Below are positions 8,851-16,524 of a stretch of 64,000 nt of DNA, piece after piece. Origin of the DNA: Patescibacteria group bacterium (lineage in GTDB: Bacteria > Patescibacteriota > Patescibacteriia > JAHIZJ01); assembly GCA_041661625.1 (NCBI GenBank), contig JBAZUB010000002.1, positions 186,001 through 250,000 of the forward strand. The letters run 5' to 3'. The position numbers and the translations under genes are program-made. The number at the start of each line of letters is the position of its first letter. Positions within the stretch are counted from its first letter, which is position 1. The notes under the pieces are model-generated. The model had not been told where the DNA came from and searched no databases. It saw only the letters and a program-made list of their open reading frames with translations.

Positions 8851-8880
8851 AACAAAGCGGGCTTCAGCGCCCGTTTTGTT
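8851..8880. terminator. Intrinsic terminator after the groESL region
   Basis: Stem AACAAAGCGGGC / GCCCGTTTTGTT (one G-U pair) with a short loop. It carries a T-rich side on the plus strand and an A-run on the other, so it may work in both directions. Probable end of the groESL transcript. Confidence 0.7.
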
Positions 8881-8944
8881 GTATAGGGAAGAATTCAAAA
8901 TTAATAATTGATAATGTATAATGAGGGAACCGTTTATTCATTCT

Positions 8945-9047
8945 CGTCATTGCGAACCCGCTCAGCGGGTGAAGCAATCCCCCGGTTAGCACCAGGGGAC
9001 GAGGGGATTGCCACGTCCTCCTCGCTGCTCGGAGTCCTCGCAATGAC
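8945..9047. repeat. Dispersed inverted repeat with GTCATTGCGA ends
   Basis: Ends GTCATTGCGA (8946-8955) and TCGCAATGAC (9038-9047) are inverted. Nested inside are ACCCGC-TCA-GCGGGT and a GAAGCAATCCCC / GGGGATTGCC pair. A shortened relative lies at 34807-34849. No coding capacity. An AT-rich stretch AAAATTAATAATTGATAATG lies just before it (8897-8916) and recurs near 35715. Confidence 0.6.
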
Positions 9048-9169
9048 TGGTTCTGCATGCCTTTAGGTTTGTCGGCTTTAGCCGTTGGTGTTAAGATGTT
9101 GGTGATTTCTGAAGGACTCATACGGTAAGATTTGGAAACACTGGGTCTGGAAACCGAAGGGGGCGCTCA

Positions 9170-9358
9170 TTGTCATCAAAAATGGATCAGTATCGCGAGC
9201 TGTTCGATCCGGATCTCGGTGCTTTGCTCGACGGTGTGTTGGCCACGGCAGTATTACGCCACTTAACTCCGATTTCGTTTCACGACAACAAGATCGAGTG
9301 CTGGAAGTGGTCTGTCGGCGGCGGCTGGGGAGGTGGCACGATGTGGCCAAATTCCTAA
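9170..9358 (+). CDS. Small orphan protein (first of three overlapping frames)
   Basis: A 62-residue frame with a Trp/Gly-rich end (WKWSVGGGWGGG). A TTG at 9170 follows GAAGGGGGCGC; an ATG at 9182 is the other possible start. Its last codons overlap the next reading frame, which would suit translational coupling. A weak promoter (TTGTCG, 17 bases, TAAGAT at 9069-9097) lies upstream. Not recognised; it could be non-coding. Confidence is low. Confidence 0.35.
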   Translation: MSSKMDQYRELFDPDLGALLDGVLATAVLRHLTPISFHDNKIECWKWSVGGGWGGGTMWPNS

Positions 9359-9666
9359 CCTATAGTCTTATTCCTTCGAAAGTGACACTAGGTATATGCG
9401 CGATGGCTGCAGTGATTCTCGTGATCAGTCCACACAATGCGCAGCGGCTGCTATTGTCCGCGCTGTTGTTGTCGCTAATCATTACCGTGGGTGAACAGAT
9501 TGTCGGTCAACATTTCAGAAGTTGCTACGGTCGATGGGAATCGTGGTCCGTACTGCAGTGGATGGAGGAGGGGCTATGTCGTTTTTCAGGTACGAGGGCC
9601 GATTTACGCATAGACACTGGATCATTTGTGGGTTTTTGTTCGTGCTTGGGTTGGCTTGGACGCTGA
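9343..9666 (+). CDS. Small orphan membrane protein
   Basis: 107 residues from GTG 9343, chosen because GGGGAGG lies just upstream and because it begins inside the end of the previous frame. Two hydrophobic helices are seen early on (VTLGICAMAAVILVI and LLLSALLLSLIITV), then a polar Trp/Cys-rich tail. The tail overlaps the next frame for about 90 bases, so either the tail or the next gene is a shadow. No family recognised. Confidence 0.4.
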   Translation: MAKFLTYSLIPSKVTLGICAMAAVILVISPHNAQRLLLSALLLSLIITVGEQIVGQHFRSCYGRWESWSVLQWMEEGLCRFSGTRADLRIDTGSFVGFCSCLGWLGR

Positions 9667-9854
9667 CCATAGTCCTAGCCTGTATTCAGGCTTCTGAAAA
9701 TGATCGCCAAATCGAAAAGTCAGATCTGTCGTTGTCGTCCCAACCAGCCTCTTTAAGTTTATCGGTCTTACCCCCGTCTCCATCTGAGATGGGGTTTTCT
9801 TTTAATAAAGATCTTATCGTAGGCGAGCAAACGTTTGCTCGCCGACGGGTATGA
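9576..9854 (+). CDS. Small orphan single-helix protein; frame runs through a terminator
   Basis: ATG 9576 is preceded by GGAGGAGGGG, an excellent ribosome site. One strong helix (WIICGFLFVLGLAWTLTIVLA) follows a short basic head. The frame has no stop before a clear intrinsic terminator (9772-9803) and ends inside the following palindrome. A frameshift or lost stop between residues 45 and 65 is therefore likely, and the last 30 residues are doubtful. Third member of this small unit. Confidence 0.45.
   Translation: MSFFRYEGRFTHRHWIICGFLFVLGLAWTLTIVLACIQASENDRQIEKSDLSLSSQPASLSLSVLPPSPSEMGFSFNKDLIVGEQTFARRRV
9772..9803 (+). terminator. Intrinsic terminator of the 9170-9854 unit
   Basis: Stem CCCCGTCTC / GAGATGGGG with loop CATCT, followed by TTTTCTTTT. 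Confidence 0.85.
9818..9847. repeat. CGTAGG palindrome family, copy 2
   Basis: Thirty bases with halves CGTAGGCGAGCAAAC and GTTTGCTCGCCGACG; one mismatch in the outer arm. It lies 14 bases after the terminator of the small orphan unit. Confidence 0.75.
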
Positions 9855-9876
9855 TTTGATTGATCGCAGAAAATCC

Positions 9877-9905
9877 TTGCCAAACGTCAAAAAATAGTGT
9901 ATAAT
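9877..9905 (+). promoter_or_regulatory. Promoter of the 9982 gene
   Basis: TTGCCA (9877-9882), 17-base spacer, TATAAT (9900-9905). The same hexamers and spacer recur at 55830-55858. Confidence 0.75.
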
Positions 9906-9981
9906 AATGGATGATAGCGTTAGCCCAGCCCCTGAAGCGTAGCGAATGGTGCTGGGGAAAAATCAATATCAAGACAAATGT

Positions 9982-10449
9982 ATGGAAAAAACCGAATCAA
10001 CAGTCAACGAAATCACCACGGCCCAAGCGGCTGAAGCACCGCAGACCGTTGTGGCCGGTCGGCCGGTTCGACAGTACCTCCAGCTCATCATTGGGCCGGT
10101 GTTTTTATCGTTGGTGGTGCTAGCAGCCGCCGAATTTACTGAAGTATTCCCAGGTTTCGAGTGGTTGGTCTACCTGGTCATCTTTAGCTATTTGGGTTGG
10201 GCGTTATATTCGCGTCAACCGGCTCGTATCTGGCAGTCGGCATTCGCCGGCGCGGCTAGTGGCTTTTGGCTCGGTTTCATGATCGCCCTGTTCCGTTTTA
10301 TTATTCATCCAAAAGTCTACTTATTTTTCGAGATTATCACCTGGCCGATCATGCTATCTTTGATCGGATTTGCCATTGCCGGTGCCGCCTACTGGCTGGC
10401 ATCGGGTGAATTCAGAAACTTTAAATTACTTAATCTAATTAAAAAATAA
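9982..10449 (+). CDS. Small polytopic membrane protein
   Basis: 155 residues from ATG 9982. A longer frame from ATG 9946 exists, but MEKTESTVNE looks like a natural N-terminus. A polar head of about 35 residues is followed by four hydrophobic helices: LIIGPVFLSLVVLAA, WLVYLVIFSYLGWAL, WLGFMIALFRFII and WPIMLSLIGFAIAGAAYWL. No enzymatic motif. Its neighbour downstream is another small membrane protein, only 40 bases away, so they may be co-transcribed from the 9877 promoter. Function unknown. Confidence 0.75.
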   Translation: MEKTESTVNEITTAQAAEAPQTVVAGRPVRQYLQLIIGPVFLSLVVLAAAEFTEVFPGFEWLVYLVIFSYLGWALYSRQPARIWQSAFAGAASGFWLGFMIALFRFIIHPKVYLFFEIITWPIMLSLIGFAIAGAAYWLASGEFRNFKLLNLIKK

Positions 10450-10488
10450 TCAGATTGGCGCACGAGCCGATCCCAAGGAGTTCATAAC

Positions 10489-10806
10489 ATGGACAAGCCA
10501 ACAAATGAGTCCAAATCGAACGGTGTCAGTCAGGACGACAAAACAACCGGCGCAATCAGTTACATCTGGATTGTGAGTTTGATTATGCTGGTGACTAAGA
10601 AGGACAGCGAGTTTGTGAAATTCCACGCCCAGCAGGGGTTTGTGCTATTTGTCGCCTCAGTCATACTGGGCTTTATTCCTTTCATCGGTTGGATAGTCTG
10701 GCCTGTTTGCATCATCGGTATGATTTACGGTTTCTACAATGCCATGAACGGTCTGAAGCGTGAAATTCCGGTGATTGGACAATTTGGCAAGAAAATCAAT
10801 TTCTAA
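10489..10806 (+). CDS. DUF4870/Tic20-like small membrane protein
   Basis: A 105-residue protein with a polar N-terminus, then AISYIWIVSLIM, FVKFHAQQGFVLF and FIGWIVWPVCIIGMIYGFY. The HAQQG motif between helices is typical of the DUF4870/Tic20-like family, whose role in bacteria is unclear. It has an AAGGAG ribosome site about nine bases before the ATG, one of the few probable core genes with one. Lies between the 9982 membrane gene and PEP synthase. Confidence 0.75.
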   Translation: MDKPTNESKSNGVSQDDKTTGAISYIWIVSLIMLVTKKDSEFVKFHAQQGFVLFVASVILGFIPFIGWIVWPVCIIGMIYGFYNAMNGLKREIPVIGQFGKKINF

Positions 10807-10885
10807 TCGGGTGACCTCGCTGGTTGGCATGGATATCATGATAATTAATTTGTCCGCGTAAACCGCGGTGCGAAAGTTTTTTCTT

Positions 10886-13297
10886 ATGCCTTTAAAATCA
10901 AACAAATCCCGCAAGCTCGTTCTCTGGTTCAAGGAACTAAACCGTCAAGACGTAAAATACGTCGGTGGTAAGAATTCCAGTTTAGGAGAGATGTATCGCT
11001 ATCTTACACCCCGGGGTGTGTTGGTGCCGAATGGTTTCGCGGTTACGGCCGCGGCCTATCAGCATTTCTTGAAAGACGCGGGCATAAAAAAAGCCATCGC
11101 CACAATTTTAAAACAAACCAAGATCAGCGATATCACCAGTTTGGCCAAAGGTGGTTTGGCCATCCGGCAGACGATTCTCAAATCCGAATTCCCCGAAGAT
11201 TTAAAGGAAGAAATAATCAAATCATATCGCCAACTGGAAAAAGAGTTTGGGCCAAATTGCGATGTGGCGGTTCGTTCATCGGCCACGGCGGAGGACCTGC
11301 CCGACGCATCGTTCGCCGGCCAGCAGGAAACTTTTCTCAATGTGCGCGGTACGACCGAGCTGATGCTGGCCTGCCGGAAATGTTTCGCTTCGTTGTTCAC
11401 CAATCGGGCGATATCTTACCGGGCGGACAAACATTACGACCATTTCAAGATCTCCCTGTCCATCGGCGTGCAGAAGATGATCCGCTCTGATTTGGCCACC
11501 TCGGGCGTGATGTTCAGCCTTGATACCGAGAGCGGTTTTAAGGATGTGGTATTAATCAATGCCTCATACGGCTTGGGAGAAAATATTGTACTGGGCAAAG
11601 TTACCCCGGATGAGTTTTTTGTGTATAAACCCGGCCTGGCCAAGGGTAATTATCCGATTCTATCGCGCCGGCTGGGCACCAAAAGCGTAAAGCTGATTTA
11701 TAGCGGCGATGCCCACAATCCAACTGTCGATGTGCCAGTGCCGGTGAAAGATCGAGCCAAGTTTTGTCTGACTGATCGCGACGTGATCAAGCTGGCCAAG
11801 TGGGCGGTGATTATTGAAAAACATTATGGCCGGCCGATGGATATGGAGTGGGCCAAGGACGGTCGCACAGGTCAGCTCTACATTGTGCAAGGCCGGCCGG
11901 AGACGGTGCAATCCCAGCGCGACTACACGGTGCTGGAAGATTATACCTTGTTGGGCAAGGGCAAAGTTCTGATCACCGGCTCGCCGGTCGGGTCGCGTAT
12001 TGGTGCCGGCGTGGCGCACGTGCTTAACGAAGCTAAAGATATATCAAAATTTAAAAAAGGCGAGGTGCTGGTCACCGACATGACCGACCCGGACTGGGAA
12101 CCGATCATGAAGATCGCTTCGGCGATCGTGACCAATCGAGGTGGCCGCACTTGTCATGCCGCGATTATTTCCCGCGAGCTGGGCATTCCCTGCATTGTCG
12201 GAACCGAACACGGTACCGCCAAGATAAAAACCGGCCGGCCGATTACCGTGTCCTGCGCGGAAGGCGAGATCGGCTCGGTATATGACGGCCAGCTGAAATT
12301 CAAGGTTACCAGAACCAGCATCAAGAACCTCAAACGCCCCAAGACTAAAATCATGATGAACCTGGGCGATCCCGACCAAGCCTTCTCATACAGTTTCGTG
12401 CCAAACGATGGTGTCGGTCTGGCGCGCGAGGAATTTATCATCAATTCGTACATCAAGATCCATCCGATGGCGTTGTTGCATTTCCATCGGCTCAAAGACC
12501 AGAAAGCCAAGCGTGAGATAGCCAAATTGACCGCCGCCTATCCCAACAAGAAGCAATACTATATCGATCAGTTGGCGTCGGGCATTGCCATCATCGCCGC
12601 CGCCTTCGCGCCCAAAGACGTGATCGTGCGGCTGTCGGATTTCAAATCAAATGAATACGCCAATCTGATCGGCGGCAAGGAATTCGAACCGGTCGAAGAT
12701 AATCCGATGATCGGTTGGCGCGGCGCCTCGCGGTACTACGATCCGAAATACCAACCGGCCTTTGAACTGGAATGTCAGGCTTTGAAAAAAGTCCGCGATC
12801 TGATGGGTCTGAAGAATGTCAAAATCATGGTGCCATTTTGCCGAACCGTGGACGAAGGGAAGGCGGTTTTGAAAGTCATGGCCGCCAATGGTTTGAAACG
12901 CGGTGTCGGCGGATTGCAGGTCTATGTGATGTGTGAAATTCCAGCCAACGTTATTCTGGCCGACGAGTTTTCCAAGATCTTCGATGGCTTCTCGATTGGT
13001 TCCAATGATCTGACCCAACTGACACTCGGTCTCGATCGCGATTCCGAACTCGTTAGTCATATATACGATGAGCGCAATCAGGCGGTGAAAGACCTGGTCA
13101 GCCAGGTGATCGTCAAAGCCAAGAGGAATAAACGGCATATGGGTTTCTGCGGCCAGGCGCCATCGGACTTTCCGGAGTTCGCGCGATACCTGGTTACCGA
13201 AGGGATTGATTCGATGTCGCTAAACCCCGATACGGTCATTCGTACCACGCTGGATATTATCAAACTGGAAAAGTCGCTGCGTCGAAAGAAAAAATAA
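10886..13297 (+). CDS. ppsA: Phosphoenolpyruvate synthase
   Basis: Converts pyruvate, ATP and water to phosphoenolpyruvate, AMP and phosphate; gluconeogenic entry, or ATP-making in reverse. The N-terminal ATP-grasp-like domain has VGGKNSSLGEMYRYL and VRSSATAEDLPDASFAGQ. The swivelling phospho-His is in GGRTCHAAIISRELG (His424). The PEP-binding TIM barrel has SIGSNDLTQLTLGLDRDS and the catalytic Cys in GFCGQAPSDFPEFA (about 755). Full length, 803 residues from ATG 10886; a GTG 18 bases earlier is possible. No Shine-Dalgarno sequence. A terminator follows at 13315. With gpmI it outlines lower glycolysis/gluconeogenesis. Confidence 0.97.
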   Translation: MPLKSNKSRKLVLWFKELNRQDVKYVGGKNSSLGEMYRYLTPRGVLVPNGFAVTAAAYQHFLKDAGIKKAIATILKQTKISDITSLAKGGLAIRQTILKSEFPEDLKEEIIKSYRQLEKEFGPNCDVAVRSSATAEDLPDASFAGQQETFLNVRGTTELMLACRKCFASLFTNRAISYRADKHYDHFKISLSIGVQKMIRSDLATSGVMFSLDTESGFKDVVLINASYGLGENIVLGKVTPDEFFVYKPGLAKGNYPILSRRLGTKSVKLIYSGDAHNPTVDVPVPVKDRAKFCLTDRDVIKLAKWAVIIEKHYGRPMDMEWAKDGRTGQLYIVQGRPETVQSQRDYTVLEDYTLLGKGKVLITGSPVGSRIGAGVAHVLNEAKDISKFKKGEVLVTDMTDPDWEPIMKIASAIVTNRGGRTCHAAIISRELGIPCIVGTEHGTAKIKTGRPITVSCAEGEIGSVYDGQLKFKVTRTSIKNLKRPKTKIMMNLGDPDQAFSYSFVPNDGVGLAREEFIINSYIKIHPMALLHFHRLKDQKAKREIAKLTAAYPNKKQYYIDQLASGIAIIAAAFAPKDVIVRLSDFKSNEYANLIGGKEFEPVEDNPMIGWRGASRYYDPKYQPAFELECQALKKVRDLMGLKNVKIMVPFCRTVDEGKAVLKVMAANGLKRGVGGLQVYVMCEIPANVILADEFSKIFDGFSIGSNDLTQLTLGLDRDSELVSHIYDERNQAVKDLVSQVIVKAKRNKRHMGFCGQAPSDFPEFARYLVTEGIDSMSLNPDTVIRTTLDIIKLEKSLRRKKK

Positions 13298-13314
13298 ACA
13301 TAGTTAACCTATAG

Positions 13315-13348
13315 CAAGAGCGCAAGAGGACGGCGCTCTTGTTTGTTT
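13315..13348 (+). terminator. Intrinsic terminator of ppsA
   Basis: Stem CAAGAGCGC / GCGCTCTTG with a nine-base loop, then TTTGTTTT. Confidence 0.9.
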
Positions 13349-13384
13349 TGGGCGTATTATACATCTGTTTACTGTCGAATACGA

Positions 13385-13413
13385 TTGACATAATCGTTTA
13401 TGTGTAGTAGCAT
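13385..13413 (+). promoter_or_regulatory. Promoter of the 13505-14208 orphan pair
   Basis: TTGACA (13385-13390), 17-base spacer, TAGCAT (13408-13413). It lies 92 bases before the first start codon. Confidence 0.6.
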
Positions 13414-13504
13414 CGGAAGTACCACATCGATATAGCTTTCGGCGGGATCCGATGGCCGTATCGAACGCATCTGGCTGGTTCAATGAAGAACGGGAGGGGA
13501 ACCA

Positions 13505-13840
13505 ATGCAGCGAAGACTACGTGCCGCGGAGACTACTAGCAGGGCACGAATCACCACTCCGGTGATTCCGGTGCTGGTCGCCAAGTTTGGTGGGCCGGTG
13601 CCATTTCTGCCCCAACTGCCTATCGGCGGATGCACCTGCATCCGCGCTGGGAGAGCGGGAATACTCCTGCACACCGTCTCTGCGAATCGGGTCGTCGTCG
13701 ATGGGGTGCGCATCAAGCGAGGTTCAGCGCACGTGATTCCGTCGGGTACATCGGTCATGATCGGGGGGCGCGCTGGCAAGCTTCACCTTCTGTCGGTACC
13801 GACCGTGTTTAGCCGGCCGCCGGCAGAAACTGTCCGGTAG
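13505..13840 (+). CDS. Small basic orphan protein, probably beta-rich
   Basis: 111 residues, Arg-rich head (MQRRLRAAETTSRARI), then alternating hydrophobic strands: NRVVVDGVRIKRGSAHVIP and SVMIGGRAGKLHLLSV. No signal peptide or helix. ATG 13505 is fixed by GGGAGGGG eight bases upstream. The second gene of the pair has a similar strand pattern (GTVVVGDKLVDRNQ, VRVQLNGQYGRVVV), so both may be small beta-barrel or FHA/OB-like modules; this is only an impression. The unit has its own promoter and terminator. Not recognised. Confidence 0.6.
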   Translation: MQRRLRAAETTSRARITTPVIPVLVAKFGGPVPFLPQLPIGGCTCIRAGRAGILLHTVSANRVVVDGVRIKRGSAHVIPSGTSVMIGGRAGKLHLLSVPTVFSRPPAETVR

Positions 13841-13920
13841 TCGGTTCGGGATACTCACTCGTCAACACAGTATCGCGGATTCCCACAACTAGCAGTTTGG
13901 CAATGCCCAGAGGAGGCACT

Positions 13921-14208
13921 ATGGGTGGTAGCAAGAGGCAGAGGGTCGGTGGTCGAGTCGCAACAGTCACGCCGCCCCGTTTGGTGGTCAAGATGAGCAA
14001 TGACGTGGTCTACGACCCCAATGCAAGCGACCGTCCCAAGGGGGTGGGTATCTACCCCGCCGACGGTGAGGTTCAAATCCGGAACATAAGCGGAACGGTC
14101 GTGGTGGGCGACAAGTTGGTTGATCGCAACCAGACCGAGTACGCTGGGCCCGGGGTCCGAGTTCAACTCAACGGTCAGTACGGCCGGGTAGTCGTATCAC
14201 GCGGCTGA
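13921..14208 (+). CDS. Small basic orphan protein, partner of the 13505 gene
   Basis: 95 residues from ATG 13921, which sits just behind AGGAGG. TTG 13897 would extend it but has no ribosome site. The basic head MGGSKRQRVGG is followed by strand-like segments ISGTVVVGDKLVDRN and VRVQLNGQYGRVVVSRG. It lies 80 bases after the first gene and shares its terminator. The resemblance in size, basic head and strand pattern hints at a diverged duplicate. No function assigned. Confidence 0.6.
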   Translation: MGGSKRQRVGGRVATVTPPRLVVKMSNDVVYDPNASDRPKGVGIYPADGEVQIRNISGTVVVGDKLVDRNQTEYAGPGVRVQLNGQYGRVVVSRG

Positions 14209-14260
14209 TTGACCAGATCGGTGTCGGCGGCAAATGATCTCTGTGGAAGCCCGCCACGCA

Positions 14261-14293
14261 CGCTCTCCATCCTACGGGGAGCGCTTTCTTTTT
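14261..14293 (+). terminator. Intrinsic terminator of the orphan pair
   Basis: Stem CGCTCTCC / GGGGAGCG (one G-U pair), then CTTTCTTTTT. Confidence 0.85.
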
Positions 14294-14351
14294 CCGAGGA
14301 ATTTGGTTATAGTGTGTAGGTTGAAAAGCGGAATTATGGAGGCGTGCTAGA

Positions 14352-14391
14352 CCTGCCCGCCATGCTACACAAGGCGTGGCAGGCGGGGCGG
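14352..14391. repeat. GC-rich CCTGCCCGCC hairpin repeat
   Basis: CCTGCCCGCCATGC ... GCGTGGCAGGCGGGG, an imperfect inverted repeat of the same flavour as those near 8778 and 35729. A second hairpin, TCCGCCTTCGGCGGA, follows at 14410-14424. This fills the gap before tRNA-Ser. Confidence 0.5.
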
Positions 14392-14438
14392 TTGTCAGCC
14401 AAAGGCTGATCCGCCTTCGGCGGAAATAGGCGTCCCTG

Positions 14439-14553
14439 CCCCGCACCTAGATTGGAGAGGTCGCATAGTGGCCGAGTGCGCTTGCTTGGAAAGCAAGTAT
14501 ACCTGAAAGGGTATCGCGAGTTCGAATCTCGCCCTCTCCGATCTGGTGCGGGG
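14439..14553 (+). other. Flanking complementary arms that extend the tRNA-Ser acceptor stem
   Basis: Leader 14439-14452 (CCCCGCACC, one bulged T, AGAT) pairs with trailer 14541-14553 (ATCT, GGTGCGGGG). T14453 can wobble with the discriminator G14540. Together with the seven acceptor pairs this gives a nearly continuous stem of 21 pairs around the tRNA. tRNA-Asn at 34386 has the same arrangement. Confidence 0.75.
14454..14540 (+). tRNA. tRNA-Ser (anticodon GGA)
   Basis: 87 bases. Acceptor GGAGAGG / CCTCTCC with discriminator G. Anticodon arm CTTGC-TTGGAAA-GCAAG gives anticodon GGA, reading UCC/UCU. A long variable arm (ATACC...GGGTAT), the class II mark of serine tRNAs, and a normal T-arm GCGAG-TTCGAAT-CTCGC follow. 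CCA is not encoded. Confidence 0.96.
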
Positions 14554-14618
14554 TCGCCTCCGCCAAGTTATATTTCAGCGAAGTTTTGGAAGTCTGAAAT
14601 TATTGATATAATTATTAT

Positions 14619-15068
14619 ATGAAAGAAAAAATAACCCTCAATGCCAAATGGCATATCAAGGCCCCACTTACGGAAGTTTTTAATATAATGACTGACTTTG
14701 AAAAATGGCCCGAATATTTTCCAAAAGTTGGAGAATCCATACAAGTCACGACGCGCGAAGGAAATAATTTGGAAATGGATGCGACCGTTAAATCGTTCGG
14801 TCGAAGGTTTCCAGTAAAGATGAAAACCCAGATCCTCCCTGGTAGGGGGTTCATTTCGGATAATGATAGCCCTAAATTTGGAACTTCTGGCCACGAAGAG
14901 TTGTTGCTCTCTGAATGTCCGGAGGGAACCATGATCGATTACACTTATCAGGTTACCATCCACAAACTCTGGCTCCGTATTGTGGCACAACCATTGATTG
15001 GCTGGTTTTCCATGAAATACTGGGAGAAAGCAGTCATAGATGAACTAAGAAAAAGGCTCGAGAGATAA
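14619..15068 (+). CDS. SRPBCC (START-like) ligand-binding protein
   Basis: 149 residues. The start KITLNAKWHIKAPLTEVF followed by DFEKWPEYFP is the classic opening of the polyketide-cyclase/COQ10-like branch of the SRPBCC fold, a deep hydrophobic pocket closed by a C-terminal helix (MKYWEKAVIDELRKRLE). The family binds lipids or other hydrophobic ligands, and a few members are enzymes. The ligand cannot be read here. No ribosome site. It is the first of three plus-strand genes with modest spacing and no clear shared promoter. Confidence 0.8.
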   Translation: MKEKITLNAKWHIKAPLTEVFNIMTDFEKWPEYFPKVGESIQVTTREGNNLEMDATVKSFGRRFPVKMKTQILPGRGFISDNDSPKFGTSGHEELLLSECPEGTMIDYTYQVTIHKLWLRIVAQPLIGWFSMKYWEKAVIDELRKRLER

Positions 15069-15128
15069 AATATTGAGGATCATTTGGTCTTTATATGAAG
15101 GCGCATTGTTCCATTAATAGCTAAATCC

Positions 15129-15608
15129 GTGTATCCAACCTCCAGCGCTGGTTTGAATAGAGAAACCGATACGGCAGTATATTTTTTCACGGTGGCGTTT
15201 GAACCGTTGAATAACTATTCTGCCCATACAGTTCGGATTTGGGATAAAACATTTCCTACTGCCGAGCACGCTTTTCAATGGAAGAAGTTTTCCGTTGAGC
15301 ACCCAGAAATCGCACAACGTATATTTGAGGCCGGCAGCCCGGAGGCGGTTAAGAAAATATCTGATGCAAATAGGGACAAAGCTCCTGTGACATGGCTGGA
15401 AGATAAAGTCGCAATTATGGAACAGATTCTTCAAGCCAAGGCGGAACAGCACGAAGACGTACGCGAGGCACTGTCCAGAGCTGGTGACAGGCTCATAGTG
15501 GAAAACTCGCCAGTCGATTCGTTCTGGGGTGACGGACCGGACGGAAATGGAGAGAATATGATTGGGAAAATCTGGATGCGGATTCGAAAGACAATTTTGA
15601 TCAGCTGA
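15129..15608 (+). CDS. NADAR-family N-glycosidase-like protein
   Basis: YbiA/NADAR fold. Members hydrolyse N-glycosidic bonds in reactive riboflavin intermediates, or remove ADP-ribose from DNA guanine opposite DarT-type toxins. Motifs: FEPLNNYSAHTVRIWDKTF, PTAEHAFQWKKF, SPVDSFWGDGPDGNGENMIG and KIWMRIR, in the usual order. Full length about 150 residues. The start is uncertain: GTG 15129, or TTG 15153 just ahead of NRETDT; neither has a ribosome site. No toxin partner is adjacent, so a metabolic-repair role is as likely as a defence role. Confidence 0.85.
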   Translation: MYPTSSAGLNRETDTAVYFFTVAFEPLNNYSAHTVRIWDKTFPTAEHAFQWKKFSVEHPEIAQRIFEAGSPEAVKKISDANRDKAPVTWLEDKVAIMEQILQAKAEQHEDVREALSRAGDRLIVENSPVDSFWGDGPDGNGENMIGKIWMRIRKTILIS

Positions 15609-15642
15609 ATATTTCACTGTGGTAAGCAGTGAACGATAATCC

Positions 15643-16488
15643 ATGAATACTGATCAGCAAAAAGTTGTAGCGTACTTCTCACGTCCTGAATCGCGGTGGG
15701 GCTATGACTTGATATTACGCGGTTCGAAGCATTTTGGATATTACCCGTCTGGCCAGGCCGACATCACCGAATCAGAGGCTCAGGTATTGATGCAAGAATT
15801 GGTAGCCAAGAATTTAGATCTCAAACCGGGCCAAGCAGTATTAGATGCCGGGTGTGGTCAAGGTGTCGTTTCGACGTATTTGGCCGAAAAATACCACGTT
15901 AATGTTATTGGTATTACTATTGTCCCATTTGAAATAACGAAGTCGGTTCAACGGGCGCACAAACTTGGAGTAGGCGGAAATGTCGAGTATCAAATCATGG
16001 ATTATTCGGCTACGGCATTCCCGGATGGCCATTTTGATGCTATCTACACCACCGAAACGCTCTCACATTCTCCCGATGTGGCCAAGACACTGCGCGAGTT
16101 CTATAGAATATTAAAACCGGGTGGTCGTATAGCGTTTTTTGAATACGCCATAGCCCACGACGAACAATTTACGGCTTGGGAAAAGAAAAATTTTGATATT
16201 GTTATGGAGGGCTCGGCCATGATGGGGCTCAAGCAATTCCACTATGGGCAATTCACTCATTTGCTGCGGGTAGCTGGAATTGAAAATGCCCGAGAGGAGA
16301 GTATAACCAACAATGTCCGTCCATCATTCTATCGCTTACATAAGCTGGCGGTTTGGCCATATCGAATAGTTCGGCTGTTCCGGTGGCAGAAACATTTTGT
16401 CAATATCACAGCCGGATTTGAATATTACAGAATGGTTGAGAAGGGGCTGTTGCGGTATAGTATTTATACTGGAAACAAGCCGAGCTGA
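15643..16488 (+). CDS. Class I SAM-dependent methyltransferase
   Basis: 281 residues. Motif I AVLDAGCGQGVVSTYLAEK (about residues 65-83), acidic loop, then YQIMDYSATAFPDGHFDAIY (motifs II-III), and LREFYRILKPGGRIAFFEY (post-motif). The N-terminal GSKHFGYYPSG and the C-terminal half resemble small-molecule or sterol/tocopherol-type C-methyltransferases rather than RNA methyltransferases. Substrate unknown. It follows the NADAR gene by 34 bases without a ribosome site. Convergent with a small minus-strand gene. Confidence 0.85.
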   Translation: MNTDQQKVVAYFSRPESRWGYDLILRGSKHFGYYPSGQADITESEAQVLMQELVAKNLDLKPGQAVLDAGCGQGVVSTYLAEKYHVNVIGITIVPFEITKSVQRAHKLGVGGNVEYQIMDYSATAFPDGHFDAIYTTETLSHSPDVAKTLREFYRILKPGGRIAFFEYAIAHDEQFTAWEKKNFDIVMEGSAMMGLKQFHYGQFTHLLRVAGIENAREESITNNVRPSFYRLHKLAVWPYRIVRLFRWQKHFVNITAGFEYYRMVEKGLLRYSIYTGNKPS

Positions 16489-16524
16489 TATAATTGGTAT
16501 CATCGGCAGATTCTATATGATGGT

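Noticed and set aside
8628..9060. CRISPR array
   Set aside because: Repeats are inverted and unequal, with no regular spacers and no cas genes.
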